Of a stretch of DNA of 64,000 nucleotides, positions 10,963-21,000 are shown one piece after another. Origin of the DNA: Larix kaempferi (lineage: Eukaryota > Streptophyta > Pinopsida > Pinales > Pinaceae); NCBI GenBank assembly GCA_027924585.1, contig BSBM01000592.1, positions 5,934,001 to 5,998,000 on the forward strand, in the 5' to 3' direction. The position numbers and the translations under genes were made by a program. A model generated the notes under the pieces. That model ran no database searches and was not told where the DNA came from. It saw only the letters and a list, made by a program, of their open reading frames with translations. Position 1 is the first letter of the stretch. Each line of letters opens with the position of its first letter.

Positions 10963-12117
10963 CTATGGGTAAAATCGCTCGAGGTATAACCCGTTGCGTG
11001 GGTTGCATAGGGGGTTGCCTTCTGAATCGGTCGGAATGTATGCCCCTTGTCCGAGGCAGGTATGTATAATGTATGGGCCTTGCCACATGGACACAAATTT
11101 TCCTTTTCCGGTTTTGTCATGAGCTTGATCATAGGCGAGGACAAGGTCCCCTTCAGTAAAGGTTCTTGGGTGGACATGTTTGTCGTAACTCAGTTTGGAT
11201 CGGTTCTTGGCTGCTTCCATGATTTGGAGGGCTATGCGCCGATCTTCATCGGCTTACTCCAGAAGTAGTAAGCGTTGCTCAATTGGGGAAGTGTCCGGTA
11301 GGAGTTCAACGGCCATATGTAGGGCTAGAATCTGGCACTCAATGGGGAGGATGGATTTGACACCGTGAACTAGATGGAAAGGGGTAAAACTGGTGGCGGT
11401 TTTGGTTGACGTGCGGTATGCCCATAGTGCCGGGAAAAGCATGTGATGCCAATTTGATTTGTGTTTGTCAACAGTGCACTGGAGGATGGTCTTCAAAATT
11501 TTGTTAATCGTTTCGACTTGGCCGTTCCCTTGGGGGTAGTAGGCGAAGGAGAAATGGTATTCAAATTTCAGTAGGGTTGATAAGTCTCTCCAAACGGCAT
11601 CTTCAAAGTGAGAGCCGTGGTCTGAGACGAGTTGCTTTGGCAATCCAAAACGAGCGATAACATGGTTGAGGAAAAAACGTGCTGCAGTGTCGGCTTTGCA
11701 ATTGTAAGTTGGCATGGCTTCCGCCCACTTGGTGAAATAATCTACGGCCACAATGATGTGCTTATGACCGCCGACTGACGTGGGATTGCAATCTAGGAAG
11801 TTGATGGCCCATTTGCAGAATGGTCCGACAGTGACGACTGGATGAAGGGGGGCGGGCGGTGTTCTTGCCTTGGGGCCAAAAAGTTGGCAGTTTTGACAAT
11901 GTTTAACTGCGGTGATGCAATCAGTAAATAATGAGGGCCAAAAGTAACCTGCGCGGATGATCTTTTGGGCGGTGGCCATGCCAGAGAAATGGCCTCCGCA
12001 GGCACCGCTATGGCAGTCATTAAGGACTTGTTCTGCTTTGTCATAAGAAAGGCAGCGTCGTAAGATGGTATCGACGCCGCGTCGATAAAGTACATCGCCT
12101 AATTGGAGATATCATGG
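10963..12117 (-). pseudogene. Gypsy integrase
   Basis: Pieced together from overlapping frames (12095-11793, 11979-11254, 11220-10963). The zinc-binding HHCC segment is visible (HSGACGGHF...HCQNCQ), then the catalytic core: the first acidic position reads WAINF, where gypsy integrases have ID, so the first catalytic Asp is Asn; the second is VSDHGSHF and the Glu is NGQVETINK. The C-terminal part (GDLVLAYDQ...GPYIIHTCL) matches the usual gypsy tail; no chromodomain was seen. One stop separates core and tail near 11254. Integrase inserts the cDNA into the genome; this one should be inactive. Confidence 0.9.
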
Positions 12118-12126
12118 GGCGTGGTG

Positions 12127-14257
12127 TCATATACAACGGCGTCCGTCACGATCGATGTTGGGTCGAAATTTTTGTGTACGGAGGTAGATTAAGATGTCGC
12201 CGTACCATGGGTCGTCAGAGGAAATGATGAAAATGTGGTCGTCAATGAGGTCCGTTTGGATAGCGGGTGATGACGAAGAGGATGGGAGATCTGTGATGAG
12301 TTGAGCGAGTGTTAGGGCCTTGGTGCTCTTTGGGGTTTTGAAAGTTAGGTCGTATTCTTGCAGGATAATCACCCATTTAGCTACGCGGCATTGTAGGAGG
12401 CAACATATCAAGAGGTGAACCATTGGATTGGAACTGGCTATAACCGTGGTGTGGCTGAGGAGAATGTAATGTCGCAACTTTTGTATTGAAAAGACGACAG
12501 CGAGGGCCATCTTCTCTTCATGTGGGTAGCGGAGGGGTGGGCCTGACAAGGTCTAGCTCACGTAGTAGATGACATGCTCTTGGCGAGCAGTATCTTCTTG
12601 GACAAGTACTCCAGATACGGCATATTCGGATGCTGAAACATAATCTGGAGGAGAGATCAACGGGGCATTCGTGAGTGCTCTCTTTGTCGGTGAAAGTTGA
12701 TTCTGCTTGTTGGTCCCATATGAAACGGGTATGAAGACATAGTAGTCGAAGGAAACCGTGGACTGTCGTGGCATAGTCAGGGACAAAGTGGCGGAGGAAG
12801 TTGGACCTCCCTTGAAGGCTTTGAAGTTGTCTTAATGTGCGGGGTGACGGTAAGTCTATAATGGCTTGGACTTTCAAAGGGTCTACAGTGATGTCTTTTT
12901 CTGAAATGACAAACCCCAGCAGGCGACCTGCTGTAACGCAAAAGACACACTTGAGTGGGTTCAAGCGGATGTTGTATTTTCGACAACACAAGAAAACTTG
13001 TCGAAGGTCGTCTAAATGGTCAGATCGTTTCTTAGATCGAGCGGTGAGGTCGTCTAGATAAACTTTTATGATTCTATGTAGATCGTAGAAGCAATAAGTC
13101 ATGGCGCGTTGGAAAGTGGCTCCAGTATTCTTGAGACCGAAAGGCATGACGCGATAGCCGAAGGTGCCCCATGGGGTAGTGAAAGCGGTCTTGTATTGAT
13201 CTTCTTTACGGATTTTGATTTGGTTATATCCGGAGAAACCGTCCATAAAAGAAAGAACCTCATGCCCCGCACATTCATCAATTAGTTGGTCAATGAATGG
13301 TGTGGGGAAGTTGTCTTTGGGACAAGCGAGGTTGAGGTCTCGGAAATTAGTACAAACGCGTATGGTGCCCACTTTCTTGTTTACTGACACTGGGTTTGAA
13401 ACCCAGGTGGTGTAGGCAATAGGATATATGAATCCTGCTTTTTGGAGTTTCTCAATCTCAGCCTTAACAGCTGGGAATTTAGATGGGTGAATTGGGCGTT
13501 GTTTCTGTTGGACAGGAGGCACATTGGGCCAAGTGTCGATGTGATGTTCCACAATGTTAGGATCAAGGCCAGGCATCTTGGTGTAAGACCAAGCGAAGAC
13601 ATCACGAAACTCTTGGAAGAGTTTCTTATATGCCTGAGTCTCCGCTTGAGTGCATGATGCGCCTAGCGAGATGAGCTCAGGTTTTCTAGGTGTGGTGGAA
13701 ATGTCGATTTGTATAATAGGGGAAATGTTGGACATATTTCTCTCTTCGAAGGCATCTGGTGCTGGGATGGGGTCTTTGAACCAATCAACCTTAGTTGGTA
13801 GAAAATCTTTTAATTCGACTGATAGTTGGTTTTCCGCGGTGGATGTAGACGCCTCAGGGAGGAAGTATGATCGATGGTGCATATCATCCCAAGGGTAGTC
13901 CGGTGCAGTGAGTGTTTCTAGAATTTGCTCATCAGTACGAAAGTAATCAGACCATAAATCAATTGGTTCGGGTTTGTATGTGGTTGAAATCATATAGATG
14001 GTATTGATTTCTTCCGAAGAAGATGATTTCGGAGGGTAGATCTCCTCAATGAGGGGAGGAGATATCTCTAAGTCGGCATTGTTCATCTCGTATAAAGCTG
14101 CTATATAATCTGGGAGATCAGGGCAGTGGTGTGAATAATGGCCATAAATGCCGCATATCACACAAGGGTGGTTAGTGCGAAGCGTTTTATCGCGAGGTTG
14201 AGGAGGTGGCTCAAGTCTTATCACTGGTATTCCGGTGTCATCATCCAACATATTCAT
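12127..14257 (-). pseudogene. Gypsy reverse transcriptase and RNase H
   Basis: The frame 14257-12518 opens with a zinc knuckle (CVICGIYGHYSHHC) and then holds a full gypsy RT: KVGTIRVCTNFRDLN, FMDGFSGYNQI, VMPFGLKNTGATFQRAM and the active-site box VYLDDL. A frameshift near 12.6 kb breaks the RNase H; a second frame (12549-12127) carries its end and the tether (KLRHYILL...WVIILQEYDLTF). The RT frame is the same as that of the protease frame upstream, separated by a single TAA (14288-14290). RT and RNase H copy element RNA into DNA. Confidence 0.9.
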
Positions 14258-14287
14258 GTGTTCTTGGAGTGCAGGTAATTGTGGACA

Positions 14288-15721
14288 TTAATGAGTAGCA
14301 TGGCCTACGTCGTCACACAACGAGCACTTAGGGGGAATGCGAATAGTTGGGGGGTTCTTGGCTACCTTGGGGGTTGCTGGGGGGGTGCGAGTTATGGGTC
14401 CAGTGTTATAAGTTTGTGGGCCTCTGCCCCCTGTGTTCCGTAACGGAGGTGGGGCGTTTCTAGACGTTGATGCCGTAGTCACTATTGGGGATGGTCTGTT
14501 TTGCAGATGAGTGACAGGAGAGGGTGGGTGGTTGGTAGTAGGGATAGGTTGTACCGGTTGTAGAATAACACTCGGAGTTGGCGAGGGGCTCGGAGCAGGT
14601 GAGTACCATATCGGAAGTCCTGATGTTAAACTAGGAAGGTTGAGTGTAGCCATTACTGGCGAACTGACAACTCCGTAAAATGGGAACAAGAATGGGATAG
14701 TATGAATTGGCGTTGTTCCGATATGAGTAGGCACTATGGGTGTTTGTGGTAGTGACAAGGGCTGCTGTGTGGTGTGCGACAGGGTGCACAAATCGGATGT
14801 TTTTGTTATCGGTAAAGGTGGTGGGATCGATGGAAACGTGGAAGTCATAGGTGACTCGGTGTAGATTCCAGGACCAATTGACAAGACAAATGATGTTGGT
14901 GCAGTTTGAATGGTTTGTTCAATCATTGGTAGCACATTTTGAGGGGATGCGGGGGCGTTAGGATAATAATATGTGAGTTGATCAATCTTGATAACGCGTC
15001 CTTCATGTAGGAACATCATGAGGCAAAACATAGATAAAGCGACGGCTTTCATTTTGTACATATAGCTACATCCAAGAAGGAGGTTGTAGTCGAGCTGAGA
15101 ATTGATCACTTCAATGTCGATGAGAACTAATTTGCCGCCTAGTACTACGGGTACGTTTGCTAAGAGGCCTTGTGGTTGAGCTGAGCGCCCATCGTAAGCT
15201 CGTAATGCTGTGGTGGATTGTTGTAAAGTGGGGGAGCCAAGTTTCTGCCACACAAGAGTGGACATAATGCAAGTTGAAGCTCCTTCATCGATGATGCATT
15301 GATGCACAACAAGGTTTCGAATGTTTACGGATATTTGGAAGGCCAAATTTGATGGCAATCTAGGTTTGGCTTGGTCTAAGTCGAAAGCCATCATATGTGT
15401 ATCGTTAGGGTCTACTCCTCCGATGGCGAATAGTAGTAGTTTTCGTTGTGCAGGGCATGTTTTCAATACCTCTAAAGCAGACATAGCAACGAGGGATTGT
15501 ACTAAATCTTCCACGACATTATAATTGGATGCTTTGCAAGCATTAGGATTGTTGTTAATCCTTCGCAAAGGGATGCGAGGGATTTTAGGTCCTCCGTCCA
15601 ACGACATATTTGGTATGCGTAGTGGTTGATCTGATGGAAGGGAGGTGGATGCGTCAGTGGGAGGAGTTTCTGGGGGTGGGCCATACTGATTCCTGCGAGT
15701 CTGGATGGAGGTTGATGTCAT
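14288..15721 (-). pseudogene. Gypsy protease with proline-rich linker
   Basis: 477-residue frame. The retropepsin active site reads IIDEGASTCIMS (DSGA in most families), followed by the second conserved strand LDYNLLLGCSYMYKMKAV. A long Pro/Ser/Thr-rich linker follows, and a zinc-knuckle-like CSLCDDVGHATH whose last Cys falls just after the TAA stop. Because the frame resumes unchanged at 14257, protease and RT were one polyprotein before the stop arose. The frame overlaps the gag frame by 68 bp in a different phase, as in a Gag-Pro frameshift layout or simple decay. Confidence 0.8.
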
Positions 15722-16238
15722 TGGATGACATCATTAATAAATGGTGTGTGCCTGAATCCGTATTCTGATAATCAGTTGCAACATAGGTGATTTGCTGCTG
15801 AGGTGTAGCAGATCCTTGTGGGGGATCCATTGGGTGAGCATTTACTACTCCCTGGTTTGGCAATGGGTTTTGCAATATCATGGGTTGCGGTTGATTAAGT
15901 GGAGCTGGCTGTCCAGCACGGACCTGGCGTTGGACATCGTCAGCCCAAAGCTTACGTGCTTTCTCTAAATGGGGGCAGTTGTGAGTGTAGTGGCCATAGA
16001 CTCCACATATAGAACATGGATGGTTTGTTCTCAGGTTATTGTTTTTCGCCTGCTTGGGATGACGATTAGGATTCTGGTTGGGGGGAGCAGCGTTGTTATT
16101 ATTTGGAGGATTGGGTGGTGGTGGACCTTGATTATGTTGTTGGTTGTTACCGCGGTTACGTCCTCTTCCGCGGTTTTGTTGTCCGCCCTGGTTGCGTTGG
16201 TTGTTTTGGTGTTGGGGCTGATTGTGTTGTGTGTACAC
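15654..16238 (-). pseudogene. Gypsy Gag nucleocapsid part
   Basis: 194-residue frame: an Asn/Gln/Arg/Gly-rich basic stretch, then the CCHC zinc knuckle CSICGVYGHYTHNC preceded by LRTNHP. The same block with small changes recurs before the RT at about 14.15 kb. The N-terminal Gag (capsid part) is not recognisable to the right, where a SINE lies from 16302. Confidence 0.75.
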
Positions 16239-16301
16239 TTACCCTTGAGTAGTGGGAGGATTTTGGAGTGCCGCAACCAATCAACATTCCCAAGGCACTC
16301 A

Positions 16302-16425
16302 GAGCACCTGAGTGGGCCTAATGATTAAGAACATGTATTATCTCCAAGGAGGTCACAGGTTCAAAACCAGCGAGATAGGGTTGCTCATTGAGCCCTTGTA
16401 ACAAGGCTCGAAGAGTAGGCGACCC
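16302..16425 (+). mobile_element. tRNA-derived SINE, 5' part
   Basis: Begins GAGCACCTGAGTGGGCCT, with an RNA polymerase III A box at about 16313-16327 and a B box (AGGTTCAAAACC) at 16357-16368. Homology to the SINE copy at 23522-23789 continues to about 16415-16425 and then stops, so the 3' half is missing or diverged. No target duplication was found. Confidence 0.75.
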
Positions 16426-17815
16426 CTGACTGTGAGGTCAAACAAATATTGATAGTAATCTGAATCGATGCCAACTAAAAGGGAACGAAGCAGCTGATGG
16501 AGAGATGTATTCCAAGAGCTCTCGACCAGAGGATGGGATTGGAGCGGATGAGTTCTAAATGGATGTTGCCCCAATTTCCCTGTTGTTTAGCTGAGCTTAA
16601 TCAAGACCACAGAGGTTATGCTCAGCTGGGACGATGTGCAGATTGAATCCAAGCGGCAGTCAGCTTATTCAATTAAAAGGGAATCACTTTGCCAACAGGG
16701 GGAAATGTCGATTACAAATTATATCCGCACAGCAGTGACGGAATCTACATGCTGAGTGAAATGGATTGGCGGAGGGATTGAAGTCGACATGCTCAAATTG
16801 AATTGCACTTAGCCAAGAGAAACTCGAACCAGCTTGGATTTGAGCACAGCTGAGATGAAGTCAAAAATCACCATGAAGAATAATCGAATTGAGTGTTCAG
16901 AAGAGGAATCGATTTTGTTAATGAAGAAATCGATTTGCTCAAGTGAATCAATTTTCCAATGAGCAGCAAGAAATCGCTTTGCCAACAAGAATGTTGGAAT
17001 AAGATGAATTGGCAGTGATAAGAATGGTTCCGCTGCACGCTGTCCATTAATTCTTTGTCGTCCAATCACCAAATGAATTGCAGAATTTTTTTGACAGTCC
17101 CAATGTTTTTAAAAGAGAGAATTCATTCCGTTAACTGCCAGTAGGAAGAGTAACCGGACTGCCAACGAGTTGATGAGAACAACTTTGTATGCTGAATCAT
17201 TTTCATGCTAATTGTGCTCTTGGTAAACATCCACATCCCTTCATTCTCTCACTTGTGGTCTGCTGGTGATAACCTCAATACACAGCAAGTAAGCATTTGT
17301 TGTTGTAGGCAATTCACACCACAAGCAGCAAGCCATTGTTTCACTGATTACATACAAAGCCAGTTATAATGTTGATTACATATAAAGCCAGTTGTTGATG
17401 TACCTAAGCAGATGGTGGTGAGAATATAAGAAACAATATCAAAGAGCAGTACTCCATAGCTGTTGCAATAATCCAGAAACCAGAGCTAAAGTTAGGGCTA
17501 TAGCGAAGAACCAAAATAGAGAACCATGCTCCAGAATGTTCCGAGACGAGAGATATAGCCCAAGAATCTCAAGCAAACACTAACCTTAGCTATGCCTGCA
17601 TTGAAATCTACATCTTCACTGAATCTACATCTTCATTGAGATTTCTTGGAGCCAAAGACAACCCCCTTGTTGGTTTTCTATTTAGCCTTTCTGGGTAATT
17701 CTTGTGTTTATCCATGCTTCCATTAGTTAATTGACATGAATTTCCTGTCAGTGCATTTATCTATGCTTCCGTACTTAATTCACATAAATTTCCTCCCATT
17801 GCATTTAATGAATTT
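16426..17815. other. Non-coding stretch, nothing recognised
   Basis: Moderately GC-balanced sequence without a recognised gene. The SINE sits between it and the gag frame, so part may be the lost 5' region of the gypsy element. A short local duplication (GATTACATAYAAAGCCAGTT) occurs near 17347 and 17375. Confidence 0.4.
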
Positions 17816-17847
17816 GCTGGCATGAATTTTCTCCCATTGTATTTAAT

Positions 17848-17959
17848 GAATTTGCTAACCATCCTAAAACATCTTATATGGCAATATAATCACAAGTATT
17901 AATGAATTTGCTAACCATCTTAAAACATTTTATATGGCAATATAATCACAAGTATTCAT
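17848..17959. repeat. 56-bp tandem duplication
   Basis: The unit starting GAATTTGCTAACCATC recurs at 17848 and 17904 with few changes. A looser duplication around TAATCATAATMYRTG follows at about 18070-18190. Confidence 0.8.
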
Positions 17960-18194
17960 GTGACATTGTTGTCAACCAACAATAACAACTTTTAAGTGTA
18001 AATAATTTCTACAAGTTCAAAAAATAATTGAGCTTCTCAGGCCATGGTTCTATCTACAAATCAAGTTATTATACAATATGTAAGCTCTAGATGTTTTGCT
18101 ATAACTAATCATAATCCGTGATATATGGTTCTATCATTTACAAGGATCATACAACATGTAAACTTTAGATATTTGGTTATAATTAATCATAATA

Positions 18195-18301
18195 TATTTG
18201 TGGCTTTTTTATCAAGTTTTTTCACTTCTCAACAAATAAACAAAAGCATTATACCCAAATAGTTAGTTTTCTTATATCCCAAGCTTCTTTAGGAGTCTTA
18301 T
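18195..18301 (-). pseudogene. Copia integrase scrap, left of the inserted LINE
   Basis: The minus strand reads KTPKEAWDIRK, the copia motif at the end of the integrase region (usually TPEEAWSGRKP). The companion piece lies right of the LINE at 19.79 kb. The two were contiguous before the LINE inserted. Confidence 0.6.
18281..18301. repeat. Target-site duplication, left copy of the LINE
   Basis: 21 bp (AAGCTTCTTTAGGAGTCTTA plus T) match 19768-19788 at 19 of 21 positions. Length fits LINE target-primed insertion. Confidence 0.85.
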
Positions 18302-18705
18302 CGGGGTTGGCAGGTGCAGGAGGGTCGTTTACGATCCTGGAGGTAAAATGTTTTTTCAATACGTGTGGGGACAAGGAAGGAGAACAAACAATCAAGCTGA
18401 ATGGGCGGCTCTCCTCCAAGGGGTTGAAACAATGATCTCTCTTCATATAGACCATTACTCCATCCTCGGAGACTCCAAGATTGTAATACAGAAAATGATA
18501 AATATCCAAAGAGGCCATGATAAGCATATGAACAGAATTCAAAAATGAATTGTCTCAACCATTAGCGACATCTCTCGGATTCAGTTTTTTCACATCCTAA
18601 GGCACAACAATGTGGAGGCTGACACCATGGCTAACCAAGGAGCAAAGTTAAAAGAAGGGATTATAGTTTTGAATCACAACCCCCCACACACCAAATGGTC
18701 TCCAT
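18302..18705 (+). pseudogene. LINE RNase H domain
   Basis: GLAGAGG at the very start, a frameshift, then VYDPGGK and the open frame to 18548 with TNNQAEWAALLQG (Glu) and ILGDSKIVI (Asp). After a stop, HILRHNNVEADTMANQG shows the last catalytic Asp. The first catalytic Asp lies upstream of the truncation and is missing. Same domain type as the LINE at 2 kb. Confidence 0.8.
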
Positions 18706-18936
18706 GCTTTTAACCCCTAACTCCCTAATGGGGGTGCGCATGCAAAGCTCCCCTCTACTTTCTTGGACAAGTGGTGTCCACCATAGTACGAGCTTTAAAG
18801 ACCGCTCCCGGGCCTCTCCTCGCATTAAAGAAGGTTGGTGTGGTGGTAATATGGAAGCATGTGAAATAATGCCGAATTCTCGAGGCCCTCGTTCGCACGA
18901 TTCTTTACAGGAGATGGTACTACATTTCATTCAATT

Positions 18937-19506
18937 GTGTTGGGTATTGAAGCTCTCAATTGCAACGGTGGGGTTTTCATGGCTGGCCTGCAAACTCTTC
19001 CTTGGTCTAACACAGCATACAGGAGGATGAATCTAGAGAAAATGGTGAAGGAGCTCCGGGAAATTAAGGTGGTCCATCAGGACATCAAGAAGAATGCTCA
19101 CAATACCTTTGAGGTTTCTAAGGCCACCCTAGATGAGAGCAGACTCATCAGTCAGGACATTATTCGGATGGAGTCACAAATTGAGGATGTAGAAACCAAT
19201 GCCTGTGTTCATATTGGTGAGCTTGAGGAACTGCAGAAGGATTTTAAGGGCATGAAATATTATCAACAAGCCAACTTCGAAGGCCTCAAACAATTTATGT
19301 TTTCTCTGAAGGGGCAGTTGTTTGAAACCCTGCAAAATGGTAATGATAGGATTGAGGCACGCCTGGCTCAACTGGAAGTGTCCTTGAGCGACCTGAGGGA
19401 TGATTTCGAGAAGCATTATGAACCTGCGGAGCTAGGAAATCAGCGTGAAGATAGTTCTCTGATGGAAGACGACTCGAAGACTCATGAAGGAATCCCACCC
19501 ACTTAA
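18937..19506 (+). CDS. Coiled-coil open frame downstream of LINE RNase H
   Basis: 189 codons from 18937; the internal Met at 19027 is an alternative start, after which the protein is almost wholly helical. It has heptad-like spacing of Leu/Ile/Met with many Glu, Lys and Asp (for example ELREIKVVHQDIKK, GELEELQKDFKGMKYYQQ, ARLAQLEVSLSDLRDDF) and an acidic tail. I know no family match. It lies between the RNase H domain and the LINE 3' end, so it travels with this LINE copy. It could be an extra ORF of the LINE family, a captured host fragment or chance; its intact state beside a broken RNase H is odd. Confidence 0.45.
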   Translation: MLGIEALNCNGGVFMAGLQTLPWSNTAYRRMNLEKMVKELREIKVVHQDIKKNAHNTFEVSKATLDESRLISQDIIRMESQIEDVETNACVHIGELEELQKDFKGMKYYQQANFEGLKQFMFSLKGQLFETLQNGNDRIEARLAQLEVSLSDLRDDFEKHYEPAELGNQREDSSLMEDDSKTHEGIPPT

Positions 19507-19767
19507 TTCTAGGAATATTGAAGAGTTCCTATGTTTTGCTTTGTTAAATGTTTTTTGTGCTTATATATGTAATCAATATGTCAGGATTTACTCGATAAAA
19601 GACGGTAGATATGAGCAGTTAGAAAGAACAATTCTCAGGGCTGAAAAGCTGAATTTTTCAATATTGGACCACTCAATATCTAGGCTATGGTTTACCCTTT
19701 CAGGAAGGGAATTTTGTATCTTATTCTCTGTTTAATACAAATCTATTTCGCGTTTCTGTTTAAAAAA

Positions 19768-19788
19768 AAGCTTATTGAGGAGTCTTAT
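19768..19788. repeat. Target-site duplication, right copy of the LINE
   Basis: Matches 18281-18301 with two differences. Copia sequence resumes after it on the minus strand. Confidence 0.85.
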
Positions 19789-21000
19789 GCTTGAAAATTA
19801 TTATGGACATGGTATTGATAATATAACCTACATTATTTACAATTTTTATTTCTAGCATAGAGCATACACACAGCCATCTTCTTAAGGGTCTTATTCTTCC
19901 TTTCAGCTACCTTATTTTGTAGAAGTGTTAAGGAAATAATATGTTGTATTTTAGTTCCATTTTATTTATATGAAATATAAAAAATATTATTCATATATTA
20001 TTTTCTTTATCAATACTCAAAATTTTAATATATTTTTTAATTTGATTCTTTATAAAACCTTTAAATTCCCTAAATTTATCAAACGCTTAAATGTTTTGTT
20101 ACAAAAAATAAATACAAATCATTTTTTCTATAATCATAACAAAGTTTAAAACATATCTAAAACATTAAATGCAAGGTTTTTATAATAATCCCATAAAGTC
20201 ACTATGAACTAAATGAAGTGAAATCTTTACCATTCACAAATTTTACCATTTGAGGCTTATCAGTCATGCATACTTCACCAACTTTGTTCCTTTGAGAAAT
20301 ATTAGGAAGTTTATAGCTTGTTCATCGTGAAGCTTTCATCATTCTAATGTCCCATATTTTTATGGGATACCATGGTCACATCATTTATCTTTGTAACCAA
20401 AGCCTTCTCAATTAAAGTAACCAAGCTTATAAATATAATTTTCAACCTAACTATTAATCATGATTTAAAATTGTTTTTTTATATTTTTTAATGAAAGAGT
20501 GTTGTTTATAAAACTAAACTTTATAATCTTGATTTATAATTTGAATAACAAATATAAATTTGGAACCAACATAAGAATATTGAACATGTCATCCTCAAAA
20601 TAACATTTATTGTCTCAACTACATTTTTTGTTGTATGATCACCAACAAAAATTATCTTTGTTCCAACTTGTCTCTAATGAAACCAACTTGTCTTCATTGT
20701 GTGGCATGTGCCAATTCACACCAATAACCAATTACCCATTCATCTTTATTAGACATGTACATGTCAAATCAACACAAAGAGCATTATCTTTTTCTCTTAT
20801 AGCGTTATGTGAAAACTTGTCTTGCTTTCATTACATGTCCCTCTACTTCTTGTGGCAATCATTTGGATAATTTTCATGCTTCCCACGACAATTATAAATA
20901 CCATCAAGTAAAGATACCATGTCAATCAAGTTCAATTTTTGGAAATGATAGGTTGGCATGTTATGGCTTGGCTTGTTGGCCTAGCATTTCTAATGGTAGC
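19789..21000 (-). pseudogene. Degraded copia element: integrase, protease and gag remnants
   Basis: Reading leftwards on the minus strand: a zinc-knuckle remnant (NCRGKHENYPNDC, about 20.83-20.9 kb), a decayed protease area near 20.6-20.75 kb, pre-integrase sequence near 20.2-20.35 kb, and the integrase motif QNKVAERKNKT at about 19.90-19.93 kb. It continues beyond the LINE at 18.2-18.3 kb. Frames are broken many times; no LTR found. One of the oldest elements in the window. Confidence 0.55.

Larger units (their letters stand above)
10437..16238 (-). mobile_element. Coding core of a degraded Ty3/gypsy (Tat-like) retrotransposon
   Basis: Reading leftwards: gag zinc knuckle, aspartic protease, two further zinc knuckles, RT, RNase H, integrase, then a second RNase H. 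A second, archaeal-type RNase H is typical of the plant Tat group of gypsy elements. LTRs were not identified. The 3' part probably continues left through tandem repeats to a candidate LTR near 4.2-4.5 kb; the 5' part is lost or unrecognised right of 16.24 kb. Stops, frameshifts and catalytic changes show that it is inactive. Confidence 0.85.
18302..19767 (+). mobile_element. 5'-truncated LINE inserted in a copia relic
   Basis: Bounded by 21-bp target duplications. It starts inside the RNase H domain and ends in a short A-tail (TTTAAAAAAAA). Contents: RNase H (18302-18705), a coiled-coil open frame (18937-19506) and a 260-bp 3' tail. Truncation at the 5' end and the A-tail are hallmarks of LINE insertion. 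Confidence 0.85.

Noticed and set aside
16353-16574. Minus-strand open frame upstream of gypsy gag
   Set aside because: It crosses the SINE boundary and shows no Gag motif.
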